Of a stretch of 64,000 nt of DNA, positions 26,824-35,017 are shown piece by piece. A program made the position numbers and the translations under genes. Source of the DNA: 1-14-2-50-31-20 sp964617555 (GTDB lineage Bacteria > Bacteroidota > Ignavibacteria > Ignavibacteriales > Melioribacteraceae); contig CAZTYP010000015.1 of the NCBI GenBank assembly GCA_964617555.1, positions 1 through 64,000 of the forward strand, in the 5' to 3' direction. The first letter of the stretch is position 1, and the number at the start of each line of letters is the position of its first letter. The notes below the pieces were generated by a model, which saw nothing but the letters and a program-made list of their open reading frames with translations, ran no database searches and had not been told where the DNA came from.

Positions 26824-28172
26824 TGGGAAAATTACAAGAAACATTTAGAAATATTTTCAAGATTCATGAGCTGAGACAAAGAATACTTTATACCTTAGCT
26901 CTTCTTGTTGTTGTTAGATTAGGTGCTCATGTTACTTTGCCAGGATTGGATTCATATCTTTTATCCGAAGCAATGGCAAATAAAACCTCGGATAATTTGT
27001 TAGGGCTTTACGATTTATTTGCCGGCGGTGCATTCCGTAATGCGGCTATTTTTGCTCTTGGAATTATGCCTTACATTTCCGCATCAATTATTATTCAACT
27101 CGGAGGAGCAATTATTCCTTATTTCCAAAAACTTCAAAGGGAAGGGGAAGAAGGTCGTAAAAAAATAACTCAGCTTACAAGGTACGGAACTGTTCTTATT
27201 TCTTTGTTTCAATCAATTGGTGTAGTAACCGGTGTAATTATGAATTTATCTTTTAATGGCGTTCCTGTTGTTCCCGAAGAAATTCGAGGAGTTGGATTTG
27301 TAATTACTGCTGTTATTATTTTGGTTGCCGGTACTGTTTTTATGATGTGGATTGGCGAGCAAATTACGGATAAAGGAATCGGTAACGGTATTTCGTTAAT
27401 CATTTTTATAGGAATTATTAACAGATTGCCGTTTGCTATGCTTGACGAGTATAGATTAATTGCTTCGGGAACCAGAAACATTGTTATAGAAATTGTTATT
27501 TTGGCTTTGATGGTTCTTATTATTGCCGGCATTGTTTTGGTTACGGAGGGCACACGCAGAATACCGGTGCAATATGCTAAACGCGTTGTAGGTAGAAAAG
27601 TCTACGGCGGAGTAACACAATATATCCCGTTAAAAGTAAATACAGCGGGAGTAATGCCGATAATTTTTGCTCAAGCAATTATGTTTATTCCAAGTACGGT
27701 TTTATCATTTTTTCCTAATAACGAATTTTTACAGTCCGTAGCCGGATATTTTAATTATACCTCGTTTACATACTCGTTTATTTACGGATTGATGATTGTC
27801 TTTTTTACATATTTTTATACTGCAATTGCGTTTAATCCTCAAGAAGTTGCAGAAAACATGAAAAAACAAGGTGGATTTATACCGGGAATAAGACCTGGTA
27901 AACAAACATCTGAATTTATAGATAATATTTTAACTAAAATAACATTGCCGGGCTCAATCTTTCTAGCAATTATAGCTGTTTTACCGGCATTTATTACACG
28001 ATTAGGGGTTTCCGGAAGTTTTGCCTCGTTTTTCGGCGGAACAAGTTTGTTGATTATGGTTGGAGTTGCTTTGGATACTTTGCAACAAATTGAATCTCAT
28101 TTGTTGATGAGACATTACGACGGCTTTATGAAATCCGGGAAATTGAAAGGTCGTAGAGGCGGTGCTATTTAA
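26823..28172 (+). CDS. secY: Preprotein translocase subunit SecY
   Basis: A 449-residue inner-membrane channel of the Sec pathway with ten predicted transmembrane helices. GIMPYISASIIIQL, the cytoplasmic EGEEGRKKITQLTRYGT and FNPQEVAENMKKQGGFIPGI are typical. It overlaps rplO by one base and abuts map. No adk lies between secY and map, unlike in Bacillus. Confidence 0.98.
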   Translation: MGKLQETFRNIFKIHELRQRILYTLALLVVVRLGAHVTLPGLDSYLLSEAMANKTSDNLLGLYDLFAGGAFRNAAIFALGIMPYISASIIIQLGGAIIPYFQKLQREGEEGRKKITQLTRYGTVLISLFQSIGVVTGVIMNLSFNGVPVVPEEIRGVGFVITAVIILVAGTVFMMWIGEQITDKGIGNGISLIIFIGIINRLPFAMLDEYRLIASGTRNIVIEIVILALMVLIIAGIVLVTEGTRRIPVQYAKRVVGRKVYGGVTQYIPLKVNTAGVMPIIFAQAIMFIPSTVLSFFPNNEFLQSVAGYFNYTSFTYSFIYGLMIVFFTYFYTAIAFNPQEVAENMKKQGGFIPGIRPGKQTSEFIDNILTKITLPGSIFLAIIAVLPAFITRLGVSGSFASFFGGTSLLIMVGVALDTLQQIESHLLMRHYDGFMKSGKLKGRRGGAI

Positions 28173-28934
28173 TTGATTTTAATAAAATCAAAAAAAGAGA
28201 TTGATTTTATTCGAGAAAGCAACCAAATAGTTGCTGAAACTTTACAGCTTGTTAAGCATCATACTAAGCCTGGAGTTTCTACTATTGAGCTTGACAAAAT
28301 TGCTGAAGATTGGATTAGAAGTAATGGTGGTGTTCCGGCTTTTAAAGGATATAAACAGTACGGAACAATAGATTTTCCGGGAACAATTTGCGCTTCTATA
28401 GATGAAGAAGTTGTTCACGGAATACCCGGAGAAAGGGTTCTTCAAGAAGGACAAATTTTTTCGGTTGATATTGGTGTTCTTAAAAACGGTTATTACGGCG
28501 ACGCTGCAATTTCTATTGCTGTAGGCGAAATTTCGGAAGAGAAAAAGCTTTTGATGAAAGTTACCGAAGAATCGCTTTACAAAGGTATAGAAGCCGCAAT
28601 ATCCGGCAACAGAATTGGTGATATTGGTGCAGCAGTGCAACAATATGTAGAAAGTTTTGGTTTTTCAGTTGTTCGGGATTTATGCGGGCACGGTGTAGGA
28701 CGTAAACTACATGAAGATCCCCAAATTCCTAACTATGGTAAAAAAGGAACCGGAGCAAAATTAAAAAACGGAATGACAATTGCTATTGAGCCCATGGTAA
28801 ATATGGGTACGTATAAAGTTGACGTGGCAGATGACGGTTGGACTGTTATTACCGCAGATAGAAAACCTTCAGCACACTTTGAACATTCAATAGCAATTAT
28901 TGATGGTAAACCAGAAATTTTATCGGTTAGTTAA
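28173..28934 (+). CDS. map: Methionine aminopeptidase, type I
   Basis: A 253-residue metalloprotease that removes the start methionine. The five metal ligands are in DIGVLKNGYYGDAA (two Asp), GHGVGRKLHEDPQ (His), IAIEPMVN (Glu) and the last Glu in FEHSIAI. The start is TTG at 28173, the base after the secY stop codon, so expression depends on translational coupling. It is followed 2 bases later by infA. Confidence 0.97.
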   Translation: MILIKSKKEIDFIRESNQIVAETLQLVKHHTKPGVSTIELDKIAEDWIRSNGGVPAFKGYKQYGTIDFPGTICASIDEEVVHGIPGERVLQEGQIFSVDIGVLKNGYYGDAAISIAVGEISEEKKLLMKVTEESLYKGIEAAISGNRIGDIGAAVQQYVESFGFSVVRDLCGHGVGRKLHEDPQIPNYGKKGTGAKLKNGMTIAIEPMVNMGTYKVDVADDGWTVITADRKPSAHFEHSIAIIDGKPEILSVS

Positions 28935-28936
28935 CT

Positions 28937-29155
28937 ATGGCAAAACAAGGTCCAATTAAAATTGACGGAGTTGTTACGGAAACACTCCCTAACGCTAATT
29001 TCAAAGTGAAATTAGATAATGGTCATGAAATATTAGCTCATATTTCCGGTAAAATGAGAATGCATTTTATTAAAATTTTGGTGGGTGATAAAGTTGCAAT
29101 AGAATTATCACCTTATGATTTAAATAAAGGTAGAATTACCTACCGCTATAAATAG
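28937..29155 (+). CDS. infA: Translation initiation factor IF-1
   Basis: A 72-residue OB-fold (S1-like) protein that occupies the ribosomal A site in initiation. Recognised by GVVTETLPNANFKVKLDNGH, LAHISGKMRMHFIKILVGD and the C-terminal SPYDLNKGRITYRYK. It lies 2 bases after map and 13 before rpmJ. Confidence 0.98.
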   Translation: MAKQGPIKIDGVVTETLPNANFKVKLDNGHEILAHISGKMRMHFIKILVGDKVAIELSPYDLNKGRITYRYK

Positions 29156-29168
29156 GTGGAGAAATAAG

Positions 29169-29282
29169 ATGAAAGTTGGTGCATCTGTAAAAAAAATTTG
29201 TGAACATTGTAAAATAATTAAACGCCATGGAACTGTTCGTGTGATTTGTAAAAATCCTAAACACAAACAGAGACAAGGATAA
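29169..29282 (+). CDS. rpmJ: 50S ribosomal protein L36
   Basis: A 37-residue zinc protein: MKVGASVKKICEHCKIIKRH, then VRVICKNPKHKQRQG. The zinc ligands are C11, C14, C27 and the histidine of PKH. It is one residue shorter than the common 38-residue form. The ribosome binding site GTGGAG is 8 bases upstream. Confidence 0.95.
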   Translation: MKVGASVKKICEHCKIIKRHGTVRVICKNPKHKQRQG

Positions 29283-29299
29283 TTTAGGAGGTAATTAGT

Positions 29300-29677
29300 T
29301 TGGCTCGTATCGCAGGAATCGATTTACCAAAGCAGAAAAAAGCGTATATAGGATTAACCTATATTTACGGAATTGGTCAGTTTACCGCTAGAGAAATTCT
29401 TAAAAAAGCTAATATTGATCCGGATAAAAAAGTAATGGATTTATCGGAGGAAGATGTAGCCTCTATTCGTTCCATTATGACAGCGGAGTATAAAGTTGAA
29501 GGTGCTTTAAGAAGTGAGGTTCAGCAAAATATTAAACGTTTGATGGATATTGGGGCATATCGTGGTTTAAGACACCGCAGAGGATTACCCGTAAGAGGTC
29601 AGAGAACAAAGACCAATGCAAGAACACGAAAAGGTAAAAAACATACTGTAGCTGGTAAAAAGAAAGCTACCAAGTAA
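29300..29677 (+). CDS. rpsM: 30S ribosomal protein S13
   Basis: A 125-residue protein of the 30S head. It begins MARIAGIDLPKQKKAYIGLT and has RGLRHRRGLPVRGQRTKTNA. The start is TTG at 29300, after TTAGGAGG; the conserved MARIAG leaves no doubt. First of the alpha-operon genes. Confidence 0.98.
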   Translation: MARIAGIDLPKQKKAYIGLTYIYGIGQFTAREILKKANIDPDKKVMDLSEEDVASIRSIMTAEYKVEGALRSEVQQNIKRLMDIGAYRGLRHRRGLPVRGQRTKTNARTRKGKKHTVAGKKKATK

Positions 29678-29705
29678 TTATTAGGTAATGTAAGGAGTTA
29701 AAGTT

Positions 29706-30092
29706 TTGGCTAAATCAGTTAGAAAAACTAAAAAGAAAGTTCATATTGATGCTATTGGTGTAGCTCATATTAAAGCATCTTTTAACAATATTATTGTTAC
29801 TTTAACAGATGTTTACGGTAATGCAATTTCTTGGTCTTCTGCCGGTAAAAACGGTTTTAAAGGTTCAAGAAAAAACACACCGTTTGCCGCCCAAGTTTCG
29901 GCGGAAAACGCTGCTAAAGAAGCATACGATTTAGGATTAAGAAAAGTGGATGTTTATGTTAAAGGTCCCGGTTCAGGTAGAGAAGCTGCAATTAGAGCTT
30001 TAAATACCGCGGGTCTACAAATTTTATCTATTAGAGACATTACACCAATACCTCATAATGGTTGCAGACCACCTAAACGAAGAAGAGTATAA
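29706..30092 (+). CDS. rpsK: 30S ribosomal protein S11
   Basis: A 128-residue platform protein. Has AHIKASFNNIIVTLTDVYGN, YVKGPGSGREAAIRAL and the C-terminal TPIPHNGCRPPKRRRV. The start is TTG at 29706, after GTAAGGAG. Confidence 0.98.
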   Translation: MAKSVRKTKKKVHIDAIGVAHIKASFNNIIVTLTDVYGNAISWSSAGKNGFKGSRKNTPFAAQVSAENAAKEAYDLGLRKVDVYVKGPGSGREAAIRALNTAGLQILSIRDITPIPHNGCRPPKRRRV

Positions 30093-30106
30093 AGGGAGAG
30101 AAGTAG

Positions 30107-30733
30107 ATGGCTAGATATACAGGTCCAAGTTGCAAATTATGCCGAAGAGAAAAACAAAAATTATTTTTGAAAGGTTCAAAATGTCATTCTCAAAATTGTC
30201 CGTTGGAAAGTAAAAATTATATTCCGGGGCAGCACGGTTTGAGCCGTAGAATGAAATTTTCGGAATATGGCGTTCAGTTGCGCGAAAAACAAAAGGTTAA
30301 AAGAATATACGGATTGTTGGAATCTCAATTCCATTCTTATTTTGAAAAAGCCAATAAACAAAAAGGTGTTACTGGCGAAAACTTAATTAAGTTGTTGGAA
30401 AGAAGATTGGACAACGTAATTTACAGATTGGGTTTTGCGCCTTCACGTAAGGCTGCAAGACAATTATTACTTCATCGTCATTTTTTGGTAAACGGGAAAA
30501 CAGTAAACATTCCCTCTTACTTGCTAAAGCCCGGTGATGTAATTTCCGTAAAAGAAAAAAGTAAAAAATTAGATATTATTCACAACAGTTTAAGAAGAAC
30601 CAAAGATGCGGTTTATGATTGGTTAATTGTTGATAAAGCATCTTTGAGTGGCACATTTAATCAAATTCCTGAAAGAAGTGAAGTGCCGTTAGTTGCTAAC
30701 GAGCAATTAATAGTTGAGTTATACTCTAAATAA
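30107..30733 (+). CDS. rpsD: 30S ribosomal protein S4 (zinc-binding form)
   Basis: A 208-residue assembly initiator of the 30S body. The N-terminus keeps four cysteines (C9, C12, C26, C31), the zinc form of S4. It continues with YIPGQHG and the S4 RNA-binding fold LERRLDNVIYRLGFAPSRK. In other bacteria S4 represses the alpha operon. Confidence 0.98.
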   Translation: MARYTGPSCKLCRREKQKLFLKGSKCHSQNCPLESKNYIPGQHGLSRRMKFSEYGVQLREKQKVKRIYGLLESQFHSYFEKANKQKGVTGENLIKLLERRLDNVIYRLGFAPSRKAARQLLLHRHFLVNGKTVNIPSYLLKPGDVISVKEKSKKLDIIHNSLRRTKDAVYDWLIVDKASLSGTFNQIPERSEVPLVANEQLIVELYSK

Positions 30734-30758
30734 AAATTAAATTAAAAAGAGGAATTAG

Positions 30759-31754
30759 ATGAGTTATCCGTTCATTAAAATGCCGGAAAATGTAATATTA
30801 GAAGAATCATCTTCAACAAATAGCTATGGTAAATTTGTTGTTCAACCCCTTGAAAGAGGATTTGGAGTTACACTTGGCAATGCTTTTAGAAGAATTTTAT
30901 TATCTTCGATAGCCGGCGCTGCTATTACAGCTATCAAAATTGATGGTGTTCTTCACGAATTTACAAGCGTTACCGGTGTTACAGAAGACGTTACAGAAAT
31001 AATTCTTAATCTTAAAAAAGTAAGAATTAAAATTTTAAATAATAAAACCACTAAGATGGAACTGTCTCTTAGTGGAGCACAGGAATTTACAGCTAAAAAT
31101 TTACAGGAACATTGTTCCGATATTGAAGTGTTAAATCCCGAACAACATATTGCAACATTAAATGAAAACGCCAAACTTACAATGGAAATTCGTTTCGGTT
31201 TCGGCAAAGGTTATGTTGCTTCTGTTGATCAAAATATTACAGATAAAACAATTGGTCTTATTCCAATAGATTCTATTTATACACCCCTTACAAAAGTAAA
31301 ATATGACGTTACTAATGTTAGAATTGGTGAAAGCAACGATTATGAGCAATTAACGCTGGAAATTCACACTGACGGGTCTATTACCCCGGAAGATGCTTTA
31401 TCCAATGCAGGGCAAATTTTACGTGATCATATTAATTTGTTTATTAATTTTGATTTGGAACAAGAAGAACAATCTGTTGAACCTGAAATTGACCATGAAA
31501 CCGAGAGAATTAGAAAAATCTTAATGACTAGTGTCGATGATTTAGAGCTTAGCGTAAGATCTCATAATTGTTTGAAATCTGCAAATATTAAAACTCTTGG
31601 TGATTTGGTTAGAAAAGATGAAACTGAAATGCTTAAGTTCAGAAACTTTGGCAGAAAATCACTGTCGGAATTAACGGAAATAGTTGAGAATTATGGTCTT
31701 GACTTTGGAATGGACGTAGATAAATATATTAATCAAGGTAAAGATAACAATTAA
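30759..31754 (+). CDS. rpoA: DNA-directed RNA polymerase subunit alpha
   Basis: A 331-residue subunit with an N-terminal assembly domain (LERGFGVTLGNAFRRILLSS, residues about 33-52), a linker near 235-250 and a C-terminal domain (about 255-320) with NCLKSANIKTLGDLVRKDE and FRNFGRKSLSELTEIV, which contacts UP elements and activators. AAGAGGAAT lies before the ATG. Confidence 0.98.
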   Translation: MSYPFIKMPENVILEESSSTNSYGKFVVQPLERGFGVTLGNAFRRILLSSIAGAAITAIKIDGVLHEFTSVTGVTEDVTEIILNLKKVRIKILNNKTTKMELSLSGAQEFTAKNLQEHCSDIEVLNPEQHIATLNENAKLTMEIRFGFGKGYVASVDQNITDKTIGLIPIDSIYTPLTKVKYDVTNVRIGESNDYEQLTLEIHTDGSITPEDALSNAGQILRDHINLFINFDLEQEEQSVEPEIDHETERIRKILMTSVDDLELSVRSHNCLKSANIKTLGDLVRKDETEMLKFRNFGRKSLSELTEIVENYGLDFGMDVDKYINQGKDNN

Positions 31755-31775
31755 ATTTTTGGAAAAGGTTGCAAA

Positions 31776-32384
31776 ATGAGACACAGAGTCAAAGGACGTA
31801 AATTAAGTAGAACTGCTTCACATCGTTTAGCTACTTTAAGAGCACTTGCTACTGCATTATTCAGAGAGAAAAAAATAAGAACTACAGTTGCCAAAGCTAA
31901 GGAATTAAGAAGATTTGCAGAGCCTTTAATTTCTAAAGCAAAAAACGATACAGTGGCTAATCGTAGGCATGTGGCACGTTTTATTCAAGATAAAGAAGTT
32001 TTAAAAGAACTTTTTACCGAAATTGTTTCTAAAATTGGTGAAAGACCCGGCGGGTATACACGTGTTGTTAAATTAGGTCAACGTCTTGGTGATGGAGCTG
32101 AAATGGCAATTATCGAGTTGGTTGATTATAATGATGTTAGTGAAAAACCAAAAGCCAAAAAATCTGCTCCTAAAAAAGAAGAAGTGATTGAAGAGGCTAA
32201 TGTTGTTGAAGAAACGGCGGAAGAAGTAAAAGAAGAGGTTGTTGAAGAGACAAAAGAGGAAAAATCCGACGAAACTACGGATGAAAAGAATAAAGAAGTT
32301 ACGAAATCCGACGAGGAAAAATCTGAAGAAACAAAAGAAGAGGATATCGCTTCATCCGAGGAAGATAAAAAAGAAGAAAAATAA
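31776..32384 (+). CDS. rplQ: 50S ribosomal protein L17 with long acidic tail
   Basis: Residues 1-120 form the L17 core: MRHRVKGRKLSRTASHRLAT, LISKAKNDTVANRRHVARF and RVVKLGQRLGDGAEMAIIEL. Residues 121-202 are a low-complexity tail dominated by glutamate and lysine, with repeated EE/KEE/EET units and no predicted fold. The usual bacterial L17 is about 115-130 residues. Extended L17 proteins occur in the Bacteroidota/Chlorobiota group, so the tail is probably real. A strong terminator follows 18 bases after the stop, ending the 30-kb supercluster. Confidence 0.96.
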   Translation: MRHRVKGRKLSRTASHRLATLRALATALFREKKIRTTVAKAKELRRFAEPLISKAKNDTVANRRHVARFIQDKEVLKELFTEIVSKIGERPGGYTRVVKLGQRLGDGAEMAIIELVDYNDVSEKPKAKKSAPKKEEVIEEANVVEETAEEVKEEVVEETKEEKSDETTDEKNKEVTKSDEEKSEETKEEDIASSEEDKKEEK

Positions 32385-32401
32385 TTTTTTCGATAAATTA
32401 A

Positions 32402-32440
32402 AAAAAGAGTAATCGAAATTTTCGGTTACTCTTTTTTTTT
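32402..32440 (+). terminator. Strong rho-independent terminator after rplQ
   Basis: GAGTAATCGA (32407-32416) pairs with TCGGTTACTC (32422-32431) with one G-T pair and a 5-base loop. A run of A residues before and nine T residues after extend the stem and form the U tract. It ends the supercluster that began with tRNA-Tyr. Confidence 0.92.
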
Positions 32441-32456
32441 GCCTTTTTTACAAAAA

Positions 32457-32486
32457 TTGCTAATTTAATTTTACTATTATTAAAAT
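32457..32486 (+). promoter_or_regulatory. Candidate promoter for engB, possibly giving a leaderless mRNA
   Basis: TTGCTA (32457-32462), an 18-base spacer and TAAAAT (32481-32486) lie right after the rplQ terminator. The predicted transcript start would fall at about 32493, within two bases of the engB ATG at 32495. No ribosome binding site is visible before that ATG, which fits a leaderless transcript. The match is moderate in AT-rich DNA. Confidence 0.35.
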
Positions 32487-32494
32487 TAAGTATT

Positions 32495-33076
32495 ATGAAA
32501 AATATAGAATTTGTAAAATCCGTATCGGTTTTAAATCAGTTACCTAAAAATAATTTGCCGGAGATTGTTCTTGCAGGAAGATCTAATGTTGGAAAATCAA
32601 CATTTATAAATTCGTTATTTAAAAGAAAAGCAATTGCAAAAACCAGTTCCACTCCCGGTAAAACCAGAACAATAAATTATTATCTTGTAGATTCAAGATT
32701 TTATATTGTGGATTTGCCGGGCTTCGGATATGCCAAAGTTGCAAAGAAAGAGCGTGATTATTGGGAAAAATTGCTTGTAAAGTATTTTTCCGAAAATAAA
32801 AATATTGTGCGCACTATTCATTTTATAGATAGTCGTCATAAACCCACACAACTTGATATTTTGCTGAATAAGTATTTGCGCGAACTGGATTTGCCTTACA
32901 TTGTAATATTAAATAAAACAGATAAACTTACACAATCGGAACTTGTAAAAAGTCGTAAATTGGTTATGGAGCAATTTCCCGAACTTAGTTTGGGTGATAA
33001 TCTTTTTCTTAATTCATCCATAAAGGGAATTAGCAATAAAAATATAATTTCGCTATTAAATAAAATTATTGATTAG
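32495..33076 (+). CDS. engB: Ribosome biogenesis GTP-binding protein EngB (YihA/YsxC)
   Basis: A 193-residue GTPase needed for assembly of the 50S subunit. G motifs are AGRSNVGKSTFINSLF (G1), TSSTPGKTRTINYY (G2), DLPGFGYAK (G3) and LNKTDKL (G4). Its length is standard. It follows the rplQ terminator, so it begins a new transcript; the sequence upstream of ATG 32495 has no Shine-Dalgarno match. Confidence 0.96.
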   Translation: MKNIEFVKSVSVLNQLPKNNLPEIVLAGRSNVGKSTFINSLFKRKAIAKTSSTPGKTRTINYYLVDSRFYIVDLPGFGYAKVAKKERDYWEKLLVKYFSENKNIVRTIHFIDSRHKPTQLDILLNKYLRELDLPYIVILNKTDKLTQSELVKSRKLVMEQFPELSLGDNLFLNSSIKGISNKNIISLLNKIID

Positions 33077-33141
33077 TGTAAGTTTCATAAAGATTTATTA
33101 TTATTCTAAATTAGTTTTTTAAATTTGTGGTGATTTTATTA

Positions 33142-35013
33142 ATGGATAATGCAAGTAGAAATAGAAAACGAATCCTAATTTTTTCAGTGATACCGCTACT
33201 TGCTTCGGTGCCTTTTTTTACCGATGATTTTATTCTTCGCATAATTTCAGCATCAATACTTGTAATTTATTCCGCCTTTATTATTTTTCTCAGAGATTCT
33301 TCCAGAAGTGATGAAAAGTTTGAAGCCGCATTTACGGAAAATGATGATGTGCCAATAAATTCACAAACAAAAATGGAACCTGACGACGGAGAAGGTTTCG
33401 AAATTATTTCACCGAATAAGGATATTGAAATTGTTCCTTCCCATGAGTTTTCCCCTAAAATGTCGCAACAAGCATTACACGGGCATAATATATTTACCCC
33501 CGAAGTAAGCAACGAATATATTAAAATTGCAACGGAAAAAATTCCTGAAGGAATAAATTCCGATGAATATTTCGGATTTGCACTCGAAAAGATTTTACAA
33601 GTAATTAAAGATTCATTCAATGCGCATAGTGCTCTTTTCTTTTGGTTTAATCCCAGAACAAAAAAAATTGCGCTCGAAAAATTCGCTTCATCCAGTAATG
33701 CAATTATCAAACAAAAATTTGATTTGGAAGATGATATTTTAAGTAAAATCATTTTAAAAAAAGAACCGGAAATACTTTCCGAAATTATGCAAAATGCCGA
33801 GACTGATAATATCCGGTATTACAGTACGCCGCAGCAAATAAAAAGTTTTGTTGGTGTGCCTCTTTATTACAAAAAAACATTAGCCGGTATTTTGGCAATG
33901 GATTCCAAAGAACACGATTTTTTCGGGGTGGAAACAATCTATTCCATGGGGAGATTTGTTAGAGTAATCTCTTTATTAATTTCATTATTCGAAGAAAAGC
34001 ATGCGGATTCCAAAGCAGACGAAAGGTTAAAAGCTTTGCTTGATATTGTAGCCATAGATAAAAAGTTTGAAGACGAAAAAGAACTTTTTGTTACAATTGA
34101 AAATTCGGTTAAACACCTTATCCCCTGGGATATTTTTACATTTGTTTTTTACGAACCGCATGAAAAGCAATTTAAAACTTCACGAATTGCAAATAATACT
34201 TCATTGAAATACATAGGCGAAAATAAGGTTATTGATTTATCGGGCACTCTTGTGGGTAGGGCAATTCTTGACGGGGTTGCCGTTAAAATTGACGATACCA
34301 CTAACGAAAACTTGGCGCGTTTTTCCAGAGATGAAGATATCTCTTTCGGCGGAACGTTTTTAGCAATTCCTTTGGCATACGACGGGCAAATTTACGGGCT
34401 TTTCTGTTTCGATTCCTTAAAAACCGGAGTTTACAGTAATACGGATTTAACTTTTATTAAAAGAGCAATAAAGATTTTTTCTTTTATGGTCTATTCTTTT
34501 TCAACTCAAAAAGTTTTACGAAGTTTACTTTCGGTAGATATAGAAACAAAAATGCTAAACAAGAACAGCTTTATTGAAGCGGCTCAGAATGATTTGTTAA
34601 AAGCTAAAAGTGTAAATGTGCCGTCAACATTGGCTTTAATAAAAATAGATAAATTTATTGACGATGAATCTTTATTCGAGAATAATCCTTTCCCAAAAGT
34701 ATTAAAATCAATTTCCGGTATTATTAAAGAAGCAACAATGGGTAAGTATATTTTGGGAAGAGTTGCCAAAGACGTTTTCGGGATATTTTTCTTCAATTCT
34801 TCTTCGCAAGATGTTTTTCTTTGGGCGGAAAAACTAAGAATAAAAATTGCTCGTACTTCGGTTGCCGTTTCTACCAAACAGACTACTTATACTATTTCGG
34901 GTGGTATTGCTTCTGCTCACGAAGATACGGAAAATATTAACGAGCTCTTTGAAACCGCTCAGCTTGCTTTGAAAAAAGCAATAGAAAAGGGCGGTAACAC
35001 AATGAAAAATTAA
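33142..35013 (+). CDS. Membrane-anchored GAF-GAF protein with degenerate GGDEF domain
   Basis: A 623-residue predicted signalling protein. Two hydrophobic segments (about residues 11-27 and 33-50) form an N-terminal membrane hairpin; a charged linker follows. GAF-like domains lie at about 140-285 (with FVGVPLYYKKTLAGILAMD) and 300-455 (with AIPLAYDGQIYGLFCFD). The C-terminal 155 residues align by landmarks with a diguanylate cyclase domain: DIETKMLNKNSFIEA, ALIKIDKFID, RVAKDVFGIFF, TISGGIAS and ALKKAIEKGGN. The signature GGDEF is replaced by AKDVF, so c-di-GMP synthesis is not expected; a sensing or scaffolding role is inferred. ATG 33142 is preferred to GTG 33127, which overlaps the likely ribosome binding site GTGGTG. 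It ends 4 bases before deoB. Confidence 0.8.
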   Translation: MDNASRNRKRILIFSVIPLLASVPFFTDDFILRIISASILVIYSAFIIFLRDSSRSDEKFEAAFTENDDVPINSQTKMEPDDGEGFEIISPNKDIEIVPSHEFSPKMSQQALHGHNIFTPEVSNEYIKIATEKIPEGINSDEYFGFALEKILQVIKDSFNAHSALFFWFNPRTKKIALEKFASSSNAIIKQKFDLEDDILSKIILKKEPEILSEIMQNAETDNIRYYSTPQQIKSFVGVPLYYKKTLAGILAMDSKEHDFFGVETIYSMGRFVRVISLLISLFEEKHADSKADERLKALLDIVAIDKKFEDEKELFVTIENSVKHLIPWDIFTFVFYEPHEKQFKTSRIANNTSLKYIGENKVIDLSGTLVGRAILDGVAVKIDDTTNENLARFSRDEDISFGGTFLAIPLAYDGQIYGLFCFDSLKTGVYSNTDLTFIKRAIKIFSFMVYSFSTQKVLRSLLSVDIETKMLNKNSFIEAAQNDLLKAKSVNVPSTLALIKIDKFIDDESLFENNPFPKVLKSISGIIKEATMGKYILGRVAKDVFGIFFFNSSSQDVFLWAEKLRIKIARTSVAVSTKQTTYTISGGIASAHEDTENINELFETAQLALKKAIEKGGNTMKN

Positions 35014-35017
35014 TTCC

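Noticed and set aside
33142..35013. Active diguanylate cyclase
   Set aside because: The signature position reads AKDVF in place of GGDEF, so catalysis is not supported.
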